DNA of 64,000 nucleotides from Sapria himalayana. Lineage: Eukaryota > Streptophyta > Magnoliopsida > Malpighiales > Rafflesiaceae. This document shows, piece by piece, positions 1 to 11,564 of the stretch (the stretch's first letter is position 1; every line of letters starts with the position of its first letter). The stretch covers positions 2,349,501-2,413,500 of the forward strand of contig JAREIK010000385.1 of the NCBI GenBank assembly GCA_029783825.1, in the 5' to 3' direction. Below the pieces are notes generated by a model that saw only the letters and a program-made list of their open reading frames with translations, was not told the origin of the DNA and did not search any database. The position numbers and the translations under genes were made by a program.

Positions 1-2505
1 TGATTATTTAATAATGTGACAATTTATTTTTAGTAAAAGAGATACTCATATTATTAGACAATCTTAGGATCATGATTTATTCAATAAATCTATGTGATAT
101 TATTTAATTCACTTGACATATATTATGTTGGACACATGATAAAGGTTGAGATGTTGTACAATGACTTCTCGCCCTAATGGCATACAAGCTGGTTGTCGCC
201 CTTGAGCCTATCCTAATAGTGATCAACTCATATATGTCCCCTTGATACATCACGACCAAGAAAATAATTTATCTCAGCTCAAAATTATTTAGAATCCTAT
301 ACTTTTTAGGTCACTTCATCAACTGCTCTTGATGGTTACTTTATATGTATACCCTTATTCTCAGGTCTTGAATATCATAAATAATATATATTGACAAGAT
401 TTGTAAACATTTGTACTTTTAGCTTCATAAGCATTATGTTTGCATAATTAGCATTAACTTCCCTTAAGTCCTACTAATAGAAACCACATAAGTAAAAGTA
501 ACTCACAATGGCTATTACCACATTGAGCATCACAACATACAAGCATATGTTTAGAGGATTCTCTATCACCATTCTCCTTGAAGTTAATGTGACTCACATA
601 CTAAAATTAAACTTATTGGGAGAATATTTTATACAATATCTATCTAATTGAGAATTAATTATTTTAAGATGTGTAAAATAGATTAATACATAAAAGTATT
701 TGTCATTTCAGCTTCGTAAGTATCATATTCATGATAATTAATATACCTAAATTTTAGGTTTCAACATATATATTTATATTAGGCATAACAATCAAAAGGA
801 CTATCACTTCTTTTCTATCATATGAGTGAGTGAGCCTCATGGTATACATGTCATCATTCACCATGACAATCTCACATAAAGCTACCAAAAATCAAAACTT
901 ATGTTCAAGTTTAATGTAATCACCATTAATTAGTATCCATAAAATAAAATAAAACAAAAATATTCAGTCATTAATTAATTAAATTAATCCACATCACATA
1001 TCTTAATTTATATAAACACTAACCAATGCTAGTTTGGTAGAAATTTTCAAATTCATTCCTAGAGAAGTTATGAATGAGAGTCGCACCCTCAACTTTAGAG
1101 ATTATCATAAATCTTGCATCCCTTGCTTACTTGTGGAAATCATAAGGAGTTCAAAATCCTCTTCTAAAATTTGCTAGTTTCTATGAATTAGATTGTTGCA
1201 TGAGGGAGAAGAAAAGGAAAATGAGATATTACTAGAAATTTCTCTATCTTCTACTCATATAGTTGAGCAACCTTGCATTAAGCTAAATAGGAAGTTATGG
1301 CTTTTAGAAGAAGAAGGTCACAACTTAGACCTTCATCTTTTTGGCTTGAGGTTGACTCTTGAAAATGACTATGACCCTGGTGTACATCTTGATTTTTTTA
1401 TAACACATAATTGTGGTACTGACAATGAACATAACTATGGGTTATTATCTCTATAACACAATGTTACAATATTGTGTAATAGCCATGACTTAATGCCTTT
1501 CTTTTTTATCATCCATAAAAGGATACAACATTAAGAAGTGTCTGAAAGTGGTGATGATTTCTAATTTTGTTATATAATCATTGTATTGTGTAGAGGCAAA
1601 GGTGTTGGTAAATGTTCTTTCTTGAGTTTTATATGATAACAGTGTTAAGAAATAACCAAAATGTTGAGAAGGTTTTTCATGTGTTGGTCATCGCTATGAT
1701 GCTAAGAAATTATTGTGGTACAAAAGTTTCTTTTTATATCTTTCAAGTATCAATGGTGCTATGGGTGGATACAACATTTGCCTTTTTCTTTGATAGATCA
1801 TGTTGTCACAATGCTTCTAGGATATCACGGCATTGGAAATTAGCTTGAGCATACAAGTCATGGCTATGCCTTCAATTGAGGATTAGAGTCACAACTTTTG
1901 GAAATTGTTATGCTCAAGTAATATTTTCTAATATTTAGTATCCCAAAAGTTATAACTTTGAATAATTGCCATGAGTTTTGCATTCATAATTGTTGCTCTA
2001 TAATTTTATATAACTCAAAAGTTGTGACTTTGTAAAAAGGTCGTGACTTTGACTTGATACTATCAATCCATATTAAAGATAAATTCATGATGATTGGACT
2101 TGGCCTTCACCTTGAGCATTAGTAGGGCATTTAGTTGATATGATGAAGAATTAATATCATAACTATTTAAATTTTTCGAGCAAATTATGATTGCTACCCC
2201 ATGATAATATCACAATCACTATGAATGTATCACATTGTATAATGAGTATGCTAATGAGTTGGTAGGGTCTTGGTGTATAAAAATTATCCAACCAATTAGG
2301 TAGAGTTTTAGCCAACAATAAATGCCATAACTATGTGAGACTCAATCTATCCCTCATGATAAATATATCTAAAAACATATTGATTTCATGACTATTCATT
2401 AAAAATTTCCAAAACACTAAAGTCTTGATTTCATGACATGTATAAACATCATTATAAACTATTAAAATATACCAAAATATTTGGTAGTTTGAACTTTGAA
2501 TACCA
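1..2505 (-). repeat. Antisense long LTR of Athila-like Gypsy (copy 1, cut by window edge)
   Basis: This is the 3' LTR of a minus-strand Ty3/Gypsy element, missing roughly its last 140 bases at the window edge. It aligns by eye, block by block, with 7033-9590, 9580-11500 and 49911-52585, and as reverse complement with 14451-17128. Shared landmarks include the block near 470-560 (a GTAAAAGTA-type run, then a CACATT run), a GTGAGGGAGAAG-like stretch near 1200, and the motif-rich zone at 1300-2400 with many GTCATGAC/GTTGTGAC variants. The inner boundary is set at TACCA (2501-2505), where similarity to other copies stops. The short open frames at 1193-1456 and 1612-1848 lie inside the LTR and are treated as chance. 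Confidence 0.8.
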
Positions 2506-2586
2506 AACAAATTATCATACTAAAATAATTGTTCATCTTTGAGTAATAAATTTTCCCTCTAAAAAAAGAAAAAAAATATTAAATAT

Positions 2587-4333
2587 CTAAAATTTGTTCT
2601 GCACAATTGGTACGTTATTACAAAATGAGAATAAATAATAAAAATATAAATCATGTGATGAAAGAGGTGGCCAATATGATTTCTCTGTATGTTTATACTT
2701 CTTAAAGGTTAAATTTGACTTTGAGTGCTCATTAGGTAACAGAGAAATGAATGACACTTCTGAGTCTCTCATCTATTTAGATAAACTATCCAATATCTTC
2801 ATCAAAATGTTATAAAGAGCCATCTATCTTAGCTCAATCAAATTTATTGCAACTTCAAAACTTCTCATCACAAATAACAAATCTTTTTGGATTGCACTAT
2901 ACTTTCTTATTTCATCCATCCATTAGTGCTTCTTATATGTATTTTCATTCCCATTTAATTTCTCTTTCTTTTGTTTCTCTTTTCTAATTTGCTACAACCA
3001 TTTTGTATAGAATTCCAAATGATTTAGCTCTTCATGTTAATCCAATACGTATGTGTTTAATTCATTTTTCCAAGAGTTTATAGATTTGTTCTTCAAACTT
3101 TTTTGTGTTGTGACAAAAGCCATCCCTTTTTGATGGAAATATTTTTTTCACATCGCATCATTCTTTCCAACCTCTTTCTTTACTCATGTGCATAACAAAT
3201 GGATCTCCTTTTTTTAGCTTTTTCTTCTTTTACTATATATTTTGTTGCATATTTTCTACAATAAGAAAAATATTCATAAACATACCATCTTGCATATATA
3301 AAAAATGCTCAATGTAGACTAGCTCATCTTCTTGCATTTCTCTCATTCTTTCCATCTTTTGTGTGTCACCCACAGTGATAGATGAGCCTTAATTCCAATT
3401 TTCAGCCAGTCATTCTCTTTTCAGCATCAGCTTTTTTTTTCTATTTTTTTCTTTATGCCCGACAATACTATGTGAAACACCATCAGACATATTATATCAA
3501 CTTATTCATCCATAGGAATTCTTCTAGCTAAACACAACAAAGTAATTAGATAATGATAAATTAGTTGGCCATAAAATTCACCCTCAAGAAATCTGAGAAT
3601 TGATATCTCCAAAATCTTTCTCTCATGAAAGTAGTACTCAATGAAGATGTCATATAATAGTATCCCTCTCTCTAGAATAATTGTAGAAACATGGAAATTG
3701 GGTAATAAAAATTAGCATATTAAATACAACTAAACATTACTCATCTCCATGAGTTCTTTCCTATCTAATATCCCTATCCACTGTTTGATGTTACCTATCA
3801 TGTGTCTTTTATCATTCATCAATAATTTAGTGATATATAGAAATTCTATTTTTTTGTAGAGAGATTTGAAATCCATGATATCTTTTGCACTCAAAAATCC
3901 AAATGGCTCATTAATAATTCTCTTATCAAAATGAACCCAAATCCCTCTCACACATAGCATGTCTTCTCACTCCTATCCTCCAAATTTGCATGTAACTCCT
4001 TCACAATTAAGTCATTCTCCTACTCTTTATACATACAAAATAATATCTAATTCCACTTTTTAATATTATCATCAATGGGAGGAATGAATTTACTAAATCC
4101 TCTCTCTCCAAAAAAACCCATTTTTGCTAAGCACATATTAATCCATCTTTGCCTAATTTTTTTATTGAAAGTCACCTTAGGCATCACAACTTCAGGTGGT
4201 GGTTATGCAACATTAGATTTCTATCTTTTTTCTTTCTTCTTATGGCTTGCCTTTATGACATTTTTCTTTGATGATCTACTTTTTTCTATTATCGAATAAA
4301 TAAGTTGAGAAAAATTAAGGTGGATTGCCATGA
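2587..4333 (-). pseudogene. Broken ORF with plant-transposon-associated domain
   Basis: Read on the minus strand across several frames, this matches the layout of the 'putative plant transposon protein' domain often found in plant Gypsy-related elements. It has a basic lysine-rich start (about 4333-4200), KWVFLERE near 4110, an HANLED block near 3990-3976, VRGIWVHFDKRIIN at about 3948-3907, and a later block with ILLYDIF, LEGEFYG and LIYHYLITLLC (about 3660-3520). A Lys/Glu-rich tail follows to 2587. Open pieces remain at 3960-3730 and 2772-2587; elsewhere stops and frameshifts break it. The biochemical role of this domain is not established to my knowledge. The family assignment comes from remembered motif order, not from a search. 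Confidence 0.5.
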
Positions 4334-4975
4334 TGTTGGTAGAAAATTAGAGATTTTTTGTTGATGAGATTTGATGGATATGTATTTATAGTCGTGACCT
4401 GGTAACTAAAGGTTGTGACTATGGGTTTGTATTTCCTCTATAAATAAAAGTCATGACTTTATGAGATGTGGTATCTTCTAAGTCATGATATTGCATCAAA
4501 GTTGTGGCTTTCCATATAACTCATGTAATACTTTTCCTTATGTAGCACAAAACTCATAGCTCTGCAAAACTACAGTGGCCTTGTCATTTAACTTCTATGA
4601 TACTTTTTTTTCTATAACACTAAAGTTACATATTTGAAAAACTATCAAAACTTTGTCATATAGCTTTTGATGGGTTATTTTTTTTCTATAATACCAAAGT
4701 TGTGGCATTGAAAAATTACTGTGACTTTGGACAAAAAATTCTAAAGAGCAATTAGTTTGAATTTTCTATTCTTTTTCATGTGGAGGGAGTTTTAGTATAA
4801 ATTTGTTTATGCAACTTTTATTCTTACAACAATCATAATTCATCATACAAGCAGCAATAAAAAATTTTAGGTTATCTCTAAAGTAATGCTACAATTAAAA
4901 TCTATAACTAGACATTCAAAAATCTATGATGTCCATGCTAGCTTTTTGTATATTATTTTATTTCTTTCTTTCTTA

Positions 4976-5756
4976 GGGGCTGTTTGATAAACTACTTAAT
5001 TTTTTCAAATCATTTAAAATGAAAATTTTCAATAGTTTGAAAAAATCAATGTGTTTGATAAAAAATGTTTGAGAGCTATTAATTAAAAATTTTATGTGAA
5101 ATAACATTAACAATATTATGTAGGTAGAGAGCTACTTAATGTTGAATGGAAAAAATTTGCAACAAATTTTTTTTAAAGTTACCATTTTGTCTTTTTTTTT
5201 CTTTTTTATTTTCTCATTCACACTACAGTTCAGTTTATGAATTTGTCTTCTCTTCTTCCTTTCTTTGCCATCACAAACCCCAACCTTAACTCTCTTTCAT
5301 GATTAATTAAGAGAGAAATTATCAAATCAACTAGTTGTTCATTAATTTTTATTTTTATATTAAAAATTTGGATAGTTTTAAAGAGTTTAGATTTTATTAG
5401 TTATTTTTTAAATATTTTTATTTCTTTTTTAGATTTATGATTTATTTATCGATATATTTTTAGTGATTTTATTTTTTATAATAATTAATAATTGTAGTGA
5501 AAAAAAATTTATTATAAATTCTATTTATGTTGTATAATATGTAATACAATGATAATAAGTGTAAATATGTAAATTACATTATTTTCAGCATTCAGCATTT
5601 ACAGTTATCAGAAAATATATTTATTTTTAGCATTCAATTAACAGTAATTTATCAAATAGTTTTTCATTATAAATTCAACACTTATAAAATTCAGCATTTA
5701 ATTTTTCAGCAAATATTTTTCAGTACTTAATTTTTCCAGTTTTATCAAATGGGCCC
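4976..5756. mobile_element. Tourist-like (PIF/Harbinger) MITE, 781 bp
   Basis: It is bounded by TTA on both sides (4973-4975 and 5757-5759), the 3-bp target duplication typical of PIF/Harbinger and Tourist elements. Imperfect terminal inverted repeats begin GGGGCTGTTTGATAA on the left and, read inward from the right, GGGCCCATTTGATAA. It has no coding capacity. A second copy in the opposite orientation at 24242 aligns over nearly the whole length. The insertion lies inside the internal region of the minus-strand Gypsy element, so it is younger than that element. Confidence 0.85.
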
Positions 5757-5796
5757 TTATACTTTTGATATTAGTCATGGATGATGGATGAAAAAT

Positions 5797-6252
5797 TTAA
5801 TTGATTTCTTCATCCATAGAATTAGTTTGTGCATGACTCTTCTTATTTATTTTCTCTCTAGCATTGATGTAGTAAATTGTCTTGGTTTTTAAAATTTTAT
5901 GCTCATACAACTCATCAATTTTCTCTAATTCAACCACCAAAACCTTATGGTTGACCATAGCTTCTTCTTCTTGAATATTTAACATCATGTCTTCGAGTTC
6001 CTCTTCAAGATTTTTCACTATAATTTTTTCTATACTAGCTATGAAAATTTTGTCATTTGCTTCATCTTCTTTTTCTTGAATAGTTGAGGTAATATCTTTA
6101 AATTTCTCTTCAATATTTTCTATCACAATCATCTCCATACTAGCCATGAAGATTTTGTCATTTGTTTCAGCTTTTTTTTCTTGAAAAATTAAGGTTGTAT
6201 CATTAATTTTCTTTTCAAGTCTTTCTATCACAAGTGTTCCCATATTTTCCAT
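5797..6252 (-). CDS. Coiled-coil ORF built of 35-residue repeats, in Gypsy internal region
   Basis: An uninterrupted 151-codon minus-strand frame, rich in Glu, Lys, Ile and Met. Successive units read like DKIFMASMEMIVIENIEEK, DKIFIASIEKIIVKNLEEE and HKVLVVELEKI, with a period of 35 residues (105 bases). Thirty-five residues equal exactly five heptads, and hydrophobic residues recur at heptad spacing, so a continuous coiled coil is expected. Upstream, another diverged unit is readable to about 6353 in a shifted frame, so the original protein was longer and the ATG at 6252 is probably not its true start. I recognise no family. It could be a degraded gag-like protein of a non-autonomous element, or an acquired host coiled-coil segment. 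Confidence 0.4.
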   Translation of the reverse strand: MENMGTLVIERLEKKINDTTLIFQEKKAETNDKIFMASMEMIVIENIEEKFKDITSTIQEKEDEANDKIFIASIEKIIVKNLEEELEDMMLNIQEEEAMVNHKVLVVELEKIDELYEHKILKTKTIYYINAREKINKKSHAQTNSMDEEIN

Positions 6253-6353
6253 AGAAATTTCATCTTTTGCTTCTTCCTCTTTTCTTTTTGAATAATTGAG
6301 ATTGTTTCTTTAATTTTCTCTTCTAAATTTTCAATCGTAACCATTTCTTACTT
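5934..6353 (-). repeat. 105-bp in-frame tandem repeat, about four units
   Basis: Equivalent positions recur at 6039, 6144, 6249 and about 6354, a spacing of 105 bases. Each unit carries a segment that reads on the plus strand as a CATGAAGATTTTGTCATTTG-like run followed by a TTCTT-rich stretch. Units have diverged by substitutions and one indel but keep reading frame over the last three. The repeat encodes the coiled-coil heptads. Confidence 0.7.
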
Positions 6354-6586
6354 AGCTACATAGATTTCTGATGTAATACTTTCTTCAAACTTTACCTAAT
6401 TCATGACTTATTCAATCTCTCTCTCCATTGTGTCATCATTTCTTCCTCAATAGTATTGTTTCTTCTCAATTCTCTCAGTAATTTATAAAGTTCAGCTATC
6501 CAATAAAATCCTGAAGATGGTTGAGATTTATAATATTTCTTCTCCTCATGGCTTTCTTATCCCTAATCTTTATAAATTTTTTTTTA

Positions 6587-6847
6587 CTAATAATATGGTT
6601 GATACTGGTTTTCATAAGATTCATAATAGAATTTACTTTCTTTAGTATTATAAATCTCATTGAAATTATAGTTTGTGACATTCTTGCTCACTTTTGTTGT
6701 ATGTTTTCCAACATGACTTTCATATGCTTTATTCTTCTTCCATAGCTCTTTATGATAATTTATTATGAAGTTTTGGAAAGATTGACTATTCATTCTGATT
6801 TTATATATTGATGGCTGAAAAGAAAGAAAAGAAATAAATATAAACAA
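6587..6847 (-). CDS. Short unrecognised ORF just downstream of the PBS
   Basis: An 86-codon minus-strand frame that starts about 160 bases after the decayed PBS, where gag would normally begin. The product is rich in Asn, Tyr and Lys with many aromatic residues and shows no zinc knuckle or gag motif. A separate minus-strand frame (6496-6681) overlaps it in another register. It may be a fragment of a former leader or gag protein; chance cannot be excluded in this AT-rich sequence. Confidence 0.25.
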   Translation of the reverse strand: MFIFISFLSFQPSIYKIRMNSQSFQNFIINYHKELWKKNKAYESHVGKHTTKVSKNVTNYNFNEIYNTKESKFYYESYENQYQPYY

Positions 6848-7007
6848 GATGCAAAAAATAATTATCCACTTTCAAACATGTTAACAATATTTAACTTTGG
6901 ATTCGAGAATATTTATCAAACCTAATCCTATCTCAACTAATAAAAAGGAATTATTCTTATTACAAGAATAATTATGTCAACTCGCATTAACTAACCAAAC
7001 TAAATAA

Positions 7008-7025
7008 TTCCCACTAACCACACAA
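7008..7025 (-). other. Decayed primer-binding site, minus strand
   Basis: On the minus strand this reads TTGTGTGGTTAGTGGGAA, next to the 3' edge of the antisense LTR that starts at 7033. Its position and G-rich 3' half fit the tRNA-Asp-type PBS used by Athila-like elements. The better preserved site at 53325-53342 supports the assignment. It fixes the orientation of the element as minus. Confidence 0.5.
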
Positions 7026-7032
7026 AAAATCA

Positions 7033-9590
7033 TGGTAACTTTATTATGTCACTTAATTTTATTTGTTTAGTAATATCTCAATAGCTCATTAAAGAGAGTA
7101 TTTCATCAATTGAGATCTACAAGTGTATAGGTCATATAAGTAATAAAATAGATTTTCATCTAGATATCAAACTCATTGGGATTGTATCGGCATTTTGTTA
7201 TTCAACAATGAGACAACTCATTTTTAATAAAATGAATACTTGAATAGTTAGACACCCATAAGTCCATAGTTTATTCAAATATTCCATGTGATACTATTTA
7301 AATCAATCAACTTATATTATATTGGACATATAATAAAGGTTGATGCATTGTATAATAAGTCTTTGCCATAATAACATACAAGGTAGTTGTTGTTATAACT
7401 TTGTGACTTAATTTAATGAGGTTGTCTCATCAACTGAGTTCTATAAGTACACAAGTTGTACAAGTAATATAATAGAATTATGTCTAGATATCAATTCTAT
7501 AGAGAGTGTATTAGCATTTTGGTTGTCCAAAAAGTGGCAACCTATTTTTTGTAGAAGAGATACTAAGATTGTTAATCAATTTTAGGTCCAGAGTCTAATT
7601 ATTTAATTTATTTGATATTATTAATCTGTTAGATATAATGCTAGACACAAAATAAATGTTGAGTTATTGTGCAAATGACCCCTTGACTTATCAGTATACA
7701 AGGTGGTTGTTACTACCAAGGCATTCCCACTAGTGGTCTCGTAGTTATCTTCTCGGTATGTCACCACTAAGAAAACACTTTATCTCTACACGAGGATCAT
7801 TCAAAATCTCATATCTTTAGACAAATTCATCAATTGTTATTGACAATTACTTCATATAAATACTTTTATTCATTGGTCTCCATTATCTTAAATACTATTG
7901 ATTGATATAGTTTATATATATTTGTACTCTTGGTTTCATAAGCACTATACTAGAATAATTAATATACATCTTCTTAATGTTTCACTAGTGGGAACCATAT
8001 AAGTAAAAAGAACTCACAAGGTTTTTCACCACATTATGAGTAACCACACACTTAGACATGTCCCAAAGATTGTCTATCACCATTCTCCTCGGTAATAATT
8101 AAACTCTCATACTAAATTGAACCCCTTGGAACAACATTCTATATAATATTTATTACAATTGAGAACCAGTCTATCTAAGATATATATAATAGATTGACAT
8201 ATATAATAAATTGCACTTTTGACTTCATAAGTACCATACTCATGATGACTAACAAACTCAAACTTTGGGGTTTGATGTATAAGTTCATCTCATATATTAT
8301 AATTGGAAGAAAAATCACCACATTTCTATTATATGCATGAGTGAATATTGTGGCTTAACTATCAACATCTATCATGACAACCTTGCGCAAACACACCATT
8401 AGTTGAAATACTAATTAAAGTTATATTTAATCACAATCAATTAATATTTATAAATATAAAATATAAGCAAATGAATATTGCATCAATCATTCAAACCATT
8501 ACATCATATAATTTAAATAACATAAATCATAAACAACACAAATTTAATAAAAATTTTTAATTTATCTCTAGAGGAAGAGGGTTCTAGAGTTTTCCACTCA
8601 AACTCTAGAATTTGACATTTGTTGTGCATCCATTACTTGCTTGTAGTTGTCATGGTATTTTTTTGTTTCATGAGGGTGAAGAAAAAGGTAAGAGAGATTT
8701 TCCATAATTTTCTTTCTCCTTTTTTTACTTGGGCGACCTTACATTGTGCTTTCATCATTTGTAGTCCATTGATGACCTCAACACTATGAAACAACTATGA
8801 GGAGGGGGGGGTGCAACGTCTTCCAACATTGTTATATGTCCTTAGTTCTATGTGGAGGCCATGAATTTAGTCATTCATCCTTGTTGATTTGTATATGGCC
8901 ACAACACTGTTAAGTGGCTACACAACTTGAACATAGCTTATGTGTACAAGTCATGATTATTCCTTTCTTTGAGGATAAGAGTCATGATCTTAGAAATAAT
9001 TATAGTCGAGGAATCTTTTATATAATATTTAGTGACCAAATAGCTTTGAATAAAAGTCATGACGTTGGCTTGAGTACTTGTGACTCTTATCTTTTTTGTA
9101 GCTCAAAAATCATGACTTAATGAAAAAGTCATTGCTTTGACTTGAGATTATTGAGCTATATAAAGATAAAGTCATTACTCTATGAAATTAGTCGTAACCT
9201 TGAGCATAAGTGGGGTACTTATTAGCTATGCCAGATACTTAATATCACATTCATTAGAATTTTATGAGATAGGTATGATTCTCACTCTAGGATAATATTG
9301 AGGCCTTTGAGAAAGTATCGCATAGTGAAAAGATTATGCTAATGAGAGTATAAAGTCATGATTTATTAGATTTTTTCATAGCCATTTAGATATATTTTTG
9401 GCCAAGATTAGATACCAAAACTAAAAAGAACTCATAGATTCACTTCATAGATTTCACAACTATTCATTAAAGTTCTCAAAAACACTAAAACTTATGAAAT
9501 CAACAAAAATATACTAGATTTCCATACATACACACTAATCTCAACCACCAAAATATACTAGAATATTTGGTAAATTAAATATTGAATAGT
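7033..9590 (-). repeat. Antisense long LTR (copy 2), 5' LTR of minus-strand element, with terminal duplication
   Basis: It matches copy 1 along its length and directly precedes (on the minus strand) the decayed PBS at 7008-7025. The first about 350 bases occur twice: 7033-7385 and again from about 7391. Both carry the end block, the ATCTAGATATCAA motif (7158 and 7484 areas), the GTTATTC/GTTGTCC block and the GGACAT-ATAATAAAGGTTG-like block. The interior from 8750 to 9400 holds the GTCATGAC motif zone. It ends near 9590 against another antisense LTR. The open frame 8914-9120 lies in the motif zone and is not a gene. Confidence 0.75.
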
Positions 9591-11500
9591 GTCTCCTTGG
9601 TACATCATCATCTTGATAATAATTCATCTCTACTTAAGAGTCATTTATAATCACATATCTTTTTGACTTCATAAGTGCTTATAAACTATAGATTTACATA
9701 GATTATAAGCATTTTCACTTTTGAATTTATAAACACTACACTACACAATTAACATATACTTCCCTCAATTTTTACCCGTGTGAACTATACAAGTAAAAGT
9801 AGCTCATAAGGGCTATCACCACATTATGCATTACAACATACACATGCATGTACTAAGGATTGTCTATCATTATTCTCATCGATGATGATGTGATTCTTAT
9901 AATAAAGGTGAACTCATTAGAAGAATATTTAATATAATATTTATTTCAATCAAGAATTATTTCTTTTAAAATGTATATAATGGAGTGATATATAAAAGCA
10001 TCACACTTTTGAATTCATAAATACCATACTCATGATGATTAACATACCCAAATTTTAGGGTTCAATATATAATATATCTTGTGCATAGTAGTTGGATGAG
10101 CTTTCACTTCCTTTCTTCCATATGCATAAGTGAGCCTGGTGGTTTACCTATCATCGTTCGAAACAACAATCTCACATAAACTTACCAATAGTCAATACCT
10201 TAGTTCAAGTTCTATTTAATCACTATCCATTAATATTTATAACATAAAATAAATCAAAATTATTCATTCATTAATAAATAATATCAATTCATTTCACATA
10301 TCTCAAGTTACACCAACATTAGATTCAAACTAATTTCAAATAAAATTTGAATCCATCTATAAAGGAGAGGGGTTTGTGAGCCACATCCTCAATTCTAAGG
10401 ATTAACATAAATCTTGAATTCCTTGCTTGCTTGTAGAACCTCTAGGAGGTGTGTGATTTTCCCATAAGGTTTAGTAGTTTATATGAATTTGCTTATTGTG
10501 TGAGGGAGAAGAAGAAAAAAAATGAGAGATTTCTAGAAATTTCTCCATCTTCCACTTTTATACTTGGGTGACCTTGTGTTACTCTATGTAGGTAAGTTCA
10601 ACATTTAGAAGAATGTCACAACTTGAGCCTATACCTCTTTGACACTAGGTCATGATTCTAGAAAATAACCATAAATCTGGTCTGCATCTTGAACTTTCCA
10701 CAACACACAATCATGATACTAGCAATGACCATAACTTGGGCCTAATATTTGTGTAATACAAAGTCATGATACGGTGAAATTATTGTAGTTTTATGTTTTT
10801 ATCTTTTTATCATCCATAAAACAATGAGAAGTTGCCACGAAATTATGATGGTTTCTCATTTTGGCAAATAGTCATGACACTATATAGAGGGCATGCTATT
10901 GATACATAGTCTTTCTTGAGTTTTATATCTTTATCATGCTGAAAAATAGCTATAGTGCTAATAAGGTCTTTCATGTATTGGTCAGGATCATTGCACTAGG
11001 AAATGGATGTGGCATAAATACTTTCCTTTGTAACTCTCAAGTGTTCATGGCATAGTGGGTGGCACAATATTGACATTCTTTTCTCTAATTTATTATATGG
11101 CCTTTGATGGTGCTAAGATGCCATGAAATTGACAATTGGCTAGAGCATATAAGTCACCACTATGCCTTCCTTAGCGTAGACATGGGATGGTCATACAAGT
11201 CATGACTTTCGCTTGAGTAGTTGTGGCTCTATAATTTTCTACATCTCAAAAGTTATATATTTGTAAAAAAGTTTCAACTATAACTTGAGACTATCGAACT
11301 ATATTAAAAATACTGTCATGGTGCATAGACTTAGCCATGACTTTGAGCACTAGTGGAATACTTGGTTGCTATGATGGATGATTAATTTCATAGCTATTTA
11401 AAATTTCCGAGCTAAGTATGATGATAACTCCATGACAATATCACTGCTACTAAGAATGTGTCGCACAATGAAATAGTTGTGACTATATGACAAAGGTAAT
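9580..11500 (-). repeat. Antisense long LTR (copy 3), truncated at both ends
   Basis: It starts at a point equivalent to about position 230 of copy 1 (TGGTACATCATC block) and then follows the same order: CATAAGTGC block, 'GTAAAAGTAGCTCATAAGG' block near 9800, boundary-like block near 10350, and motif-rich zone 10600-11500. It abuts copy 2 directly, with an overlap of similarity of about 10-15 bases, so the junction is only approximate. It stops near 11500, where the sequence changes to an unplaced filler of about 60 bases and then a sense-orientation LTR. Confidence 0.7.
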
Positions 11501-11564
11501 AGGGTACAGAAATGTCCTCTCATCAGGAGGACAAATTAAGGAGATATTGCAGCCAATTCTGATC

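Larger units (their letters stand above)
2506..7007 (-). mobile_element. Internal region of minus-strand Gypsy-type element, without recognisable pol
   Basis: This region lies between two antisense LTRs with a decayed PBS at its right end, so it is the body of one element transcribed on the minus strand. In transcription order it holds a short open frame (6847-6587), a coiled-coil segment made of 35-residue repeats (about 6353-5797), a Tourist-like MITE (4976-5756), and a broken frame with a plant-transposon-associated domain (4333-2587). I see no reverse transcriptase, RNase H or integrase motifs. At about 4.5 kb (3.7 kb without the MITE) it resembles a non-autonomous derivative rather than a full Athila. 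A purine-rich tract on the minus strand near 2549-2559, together with the sequence up to the LTR, matches 57960-58017 of the plus-strand array and is a candidate polypurine tract (PPT) region. Confidence 0.65.

Noticed and set aside
6521..6745. Hydrophobic plus-strand frame that looks like a membrane protein
   Set aside because: It is the complement of the Lys/Asn/Ile-rich minus-strand sequence of the Gypsy internal region, and hydrophobicity arises from the T-rich strand.
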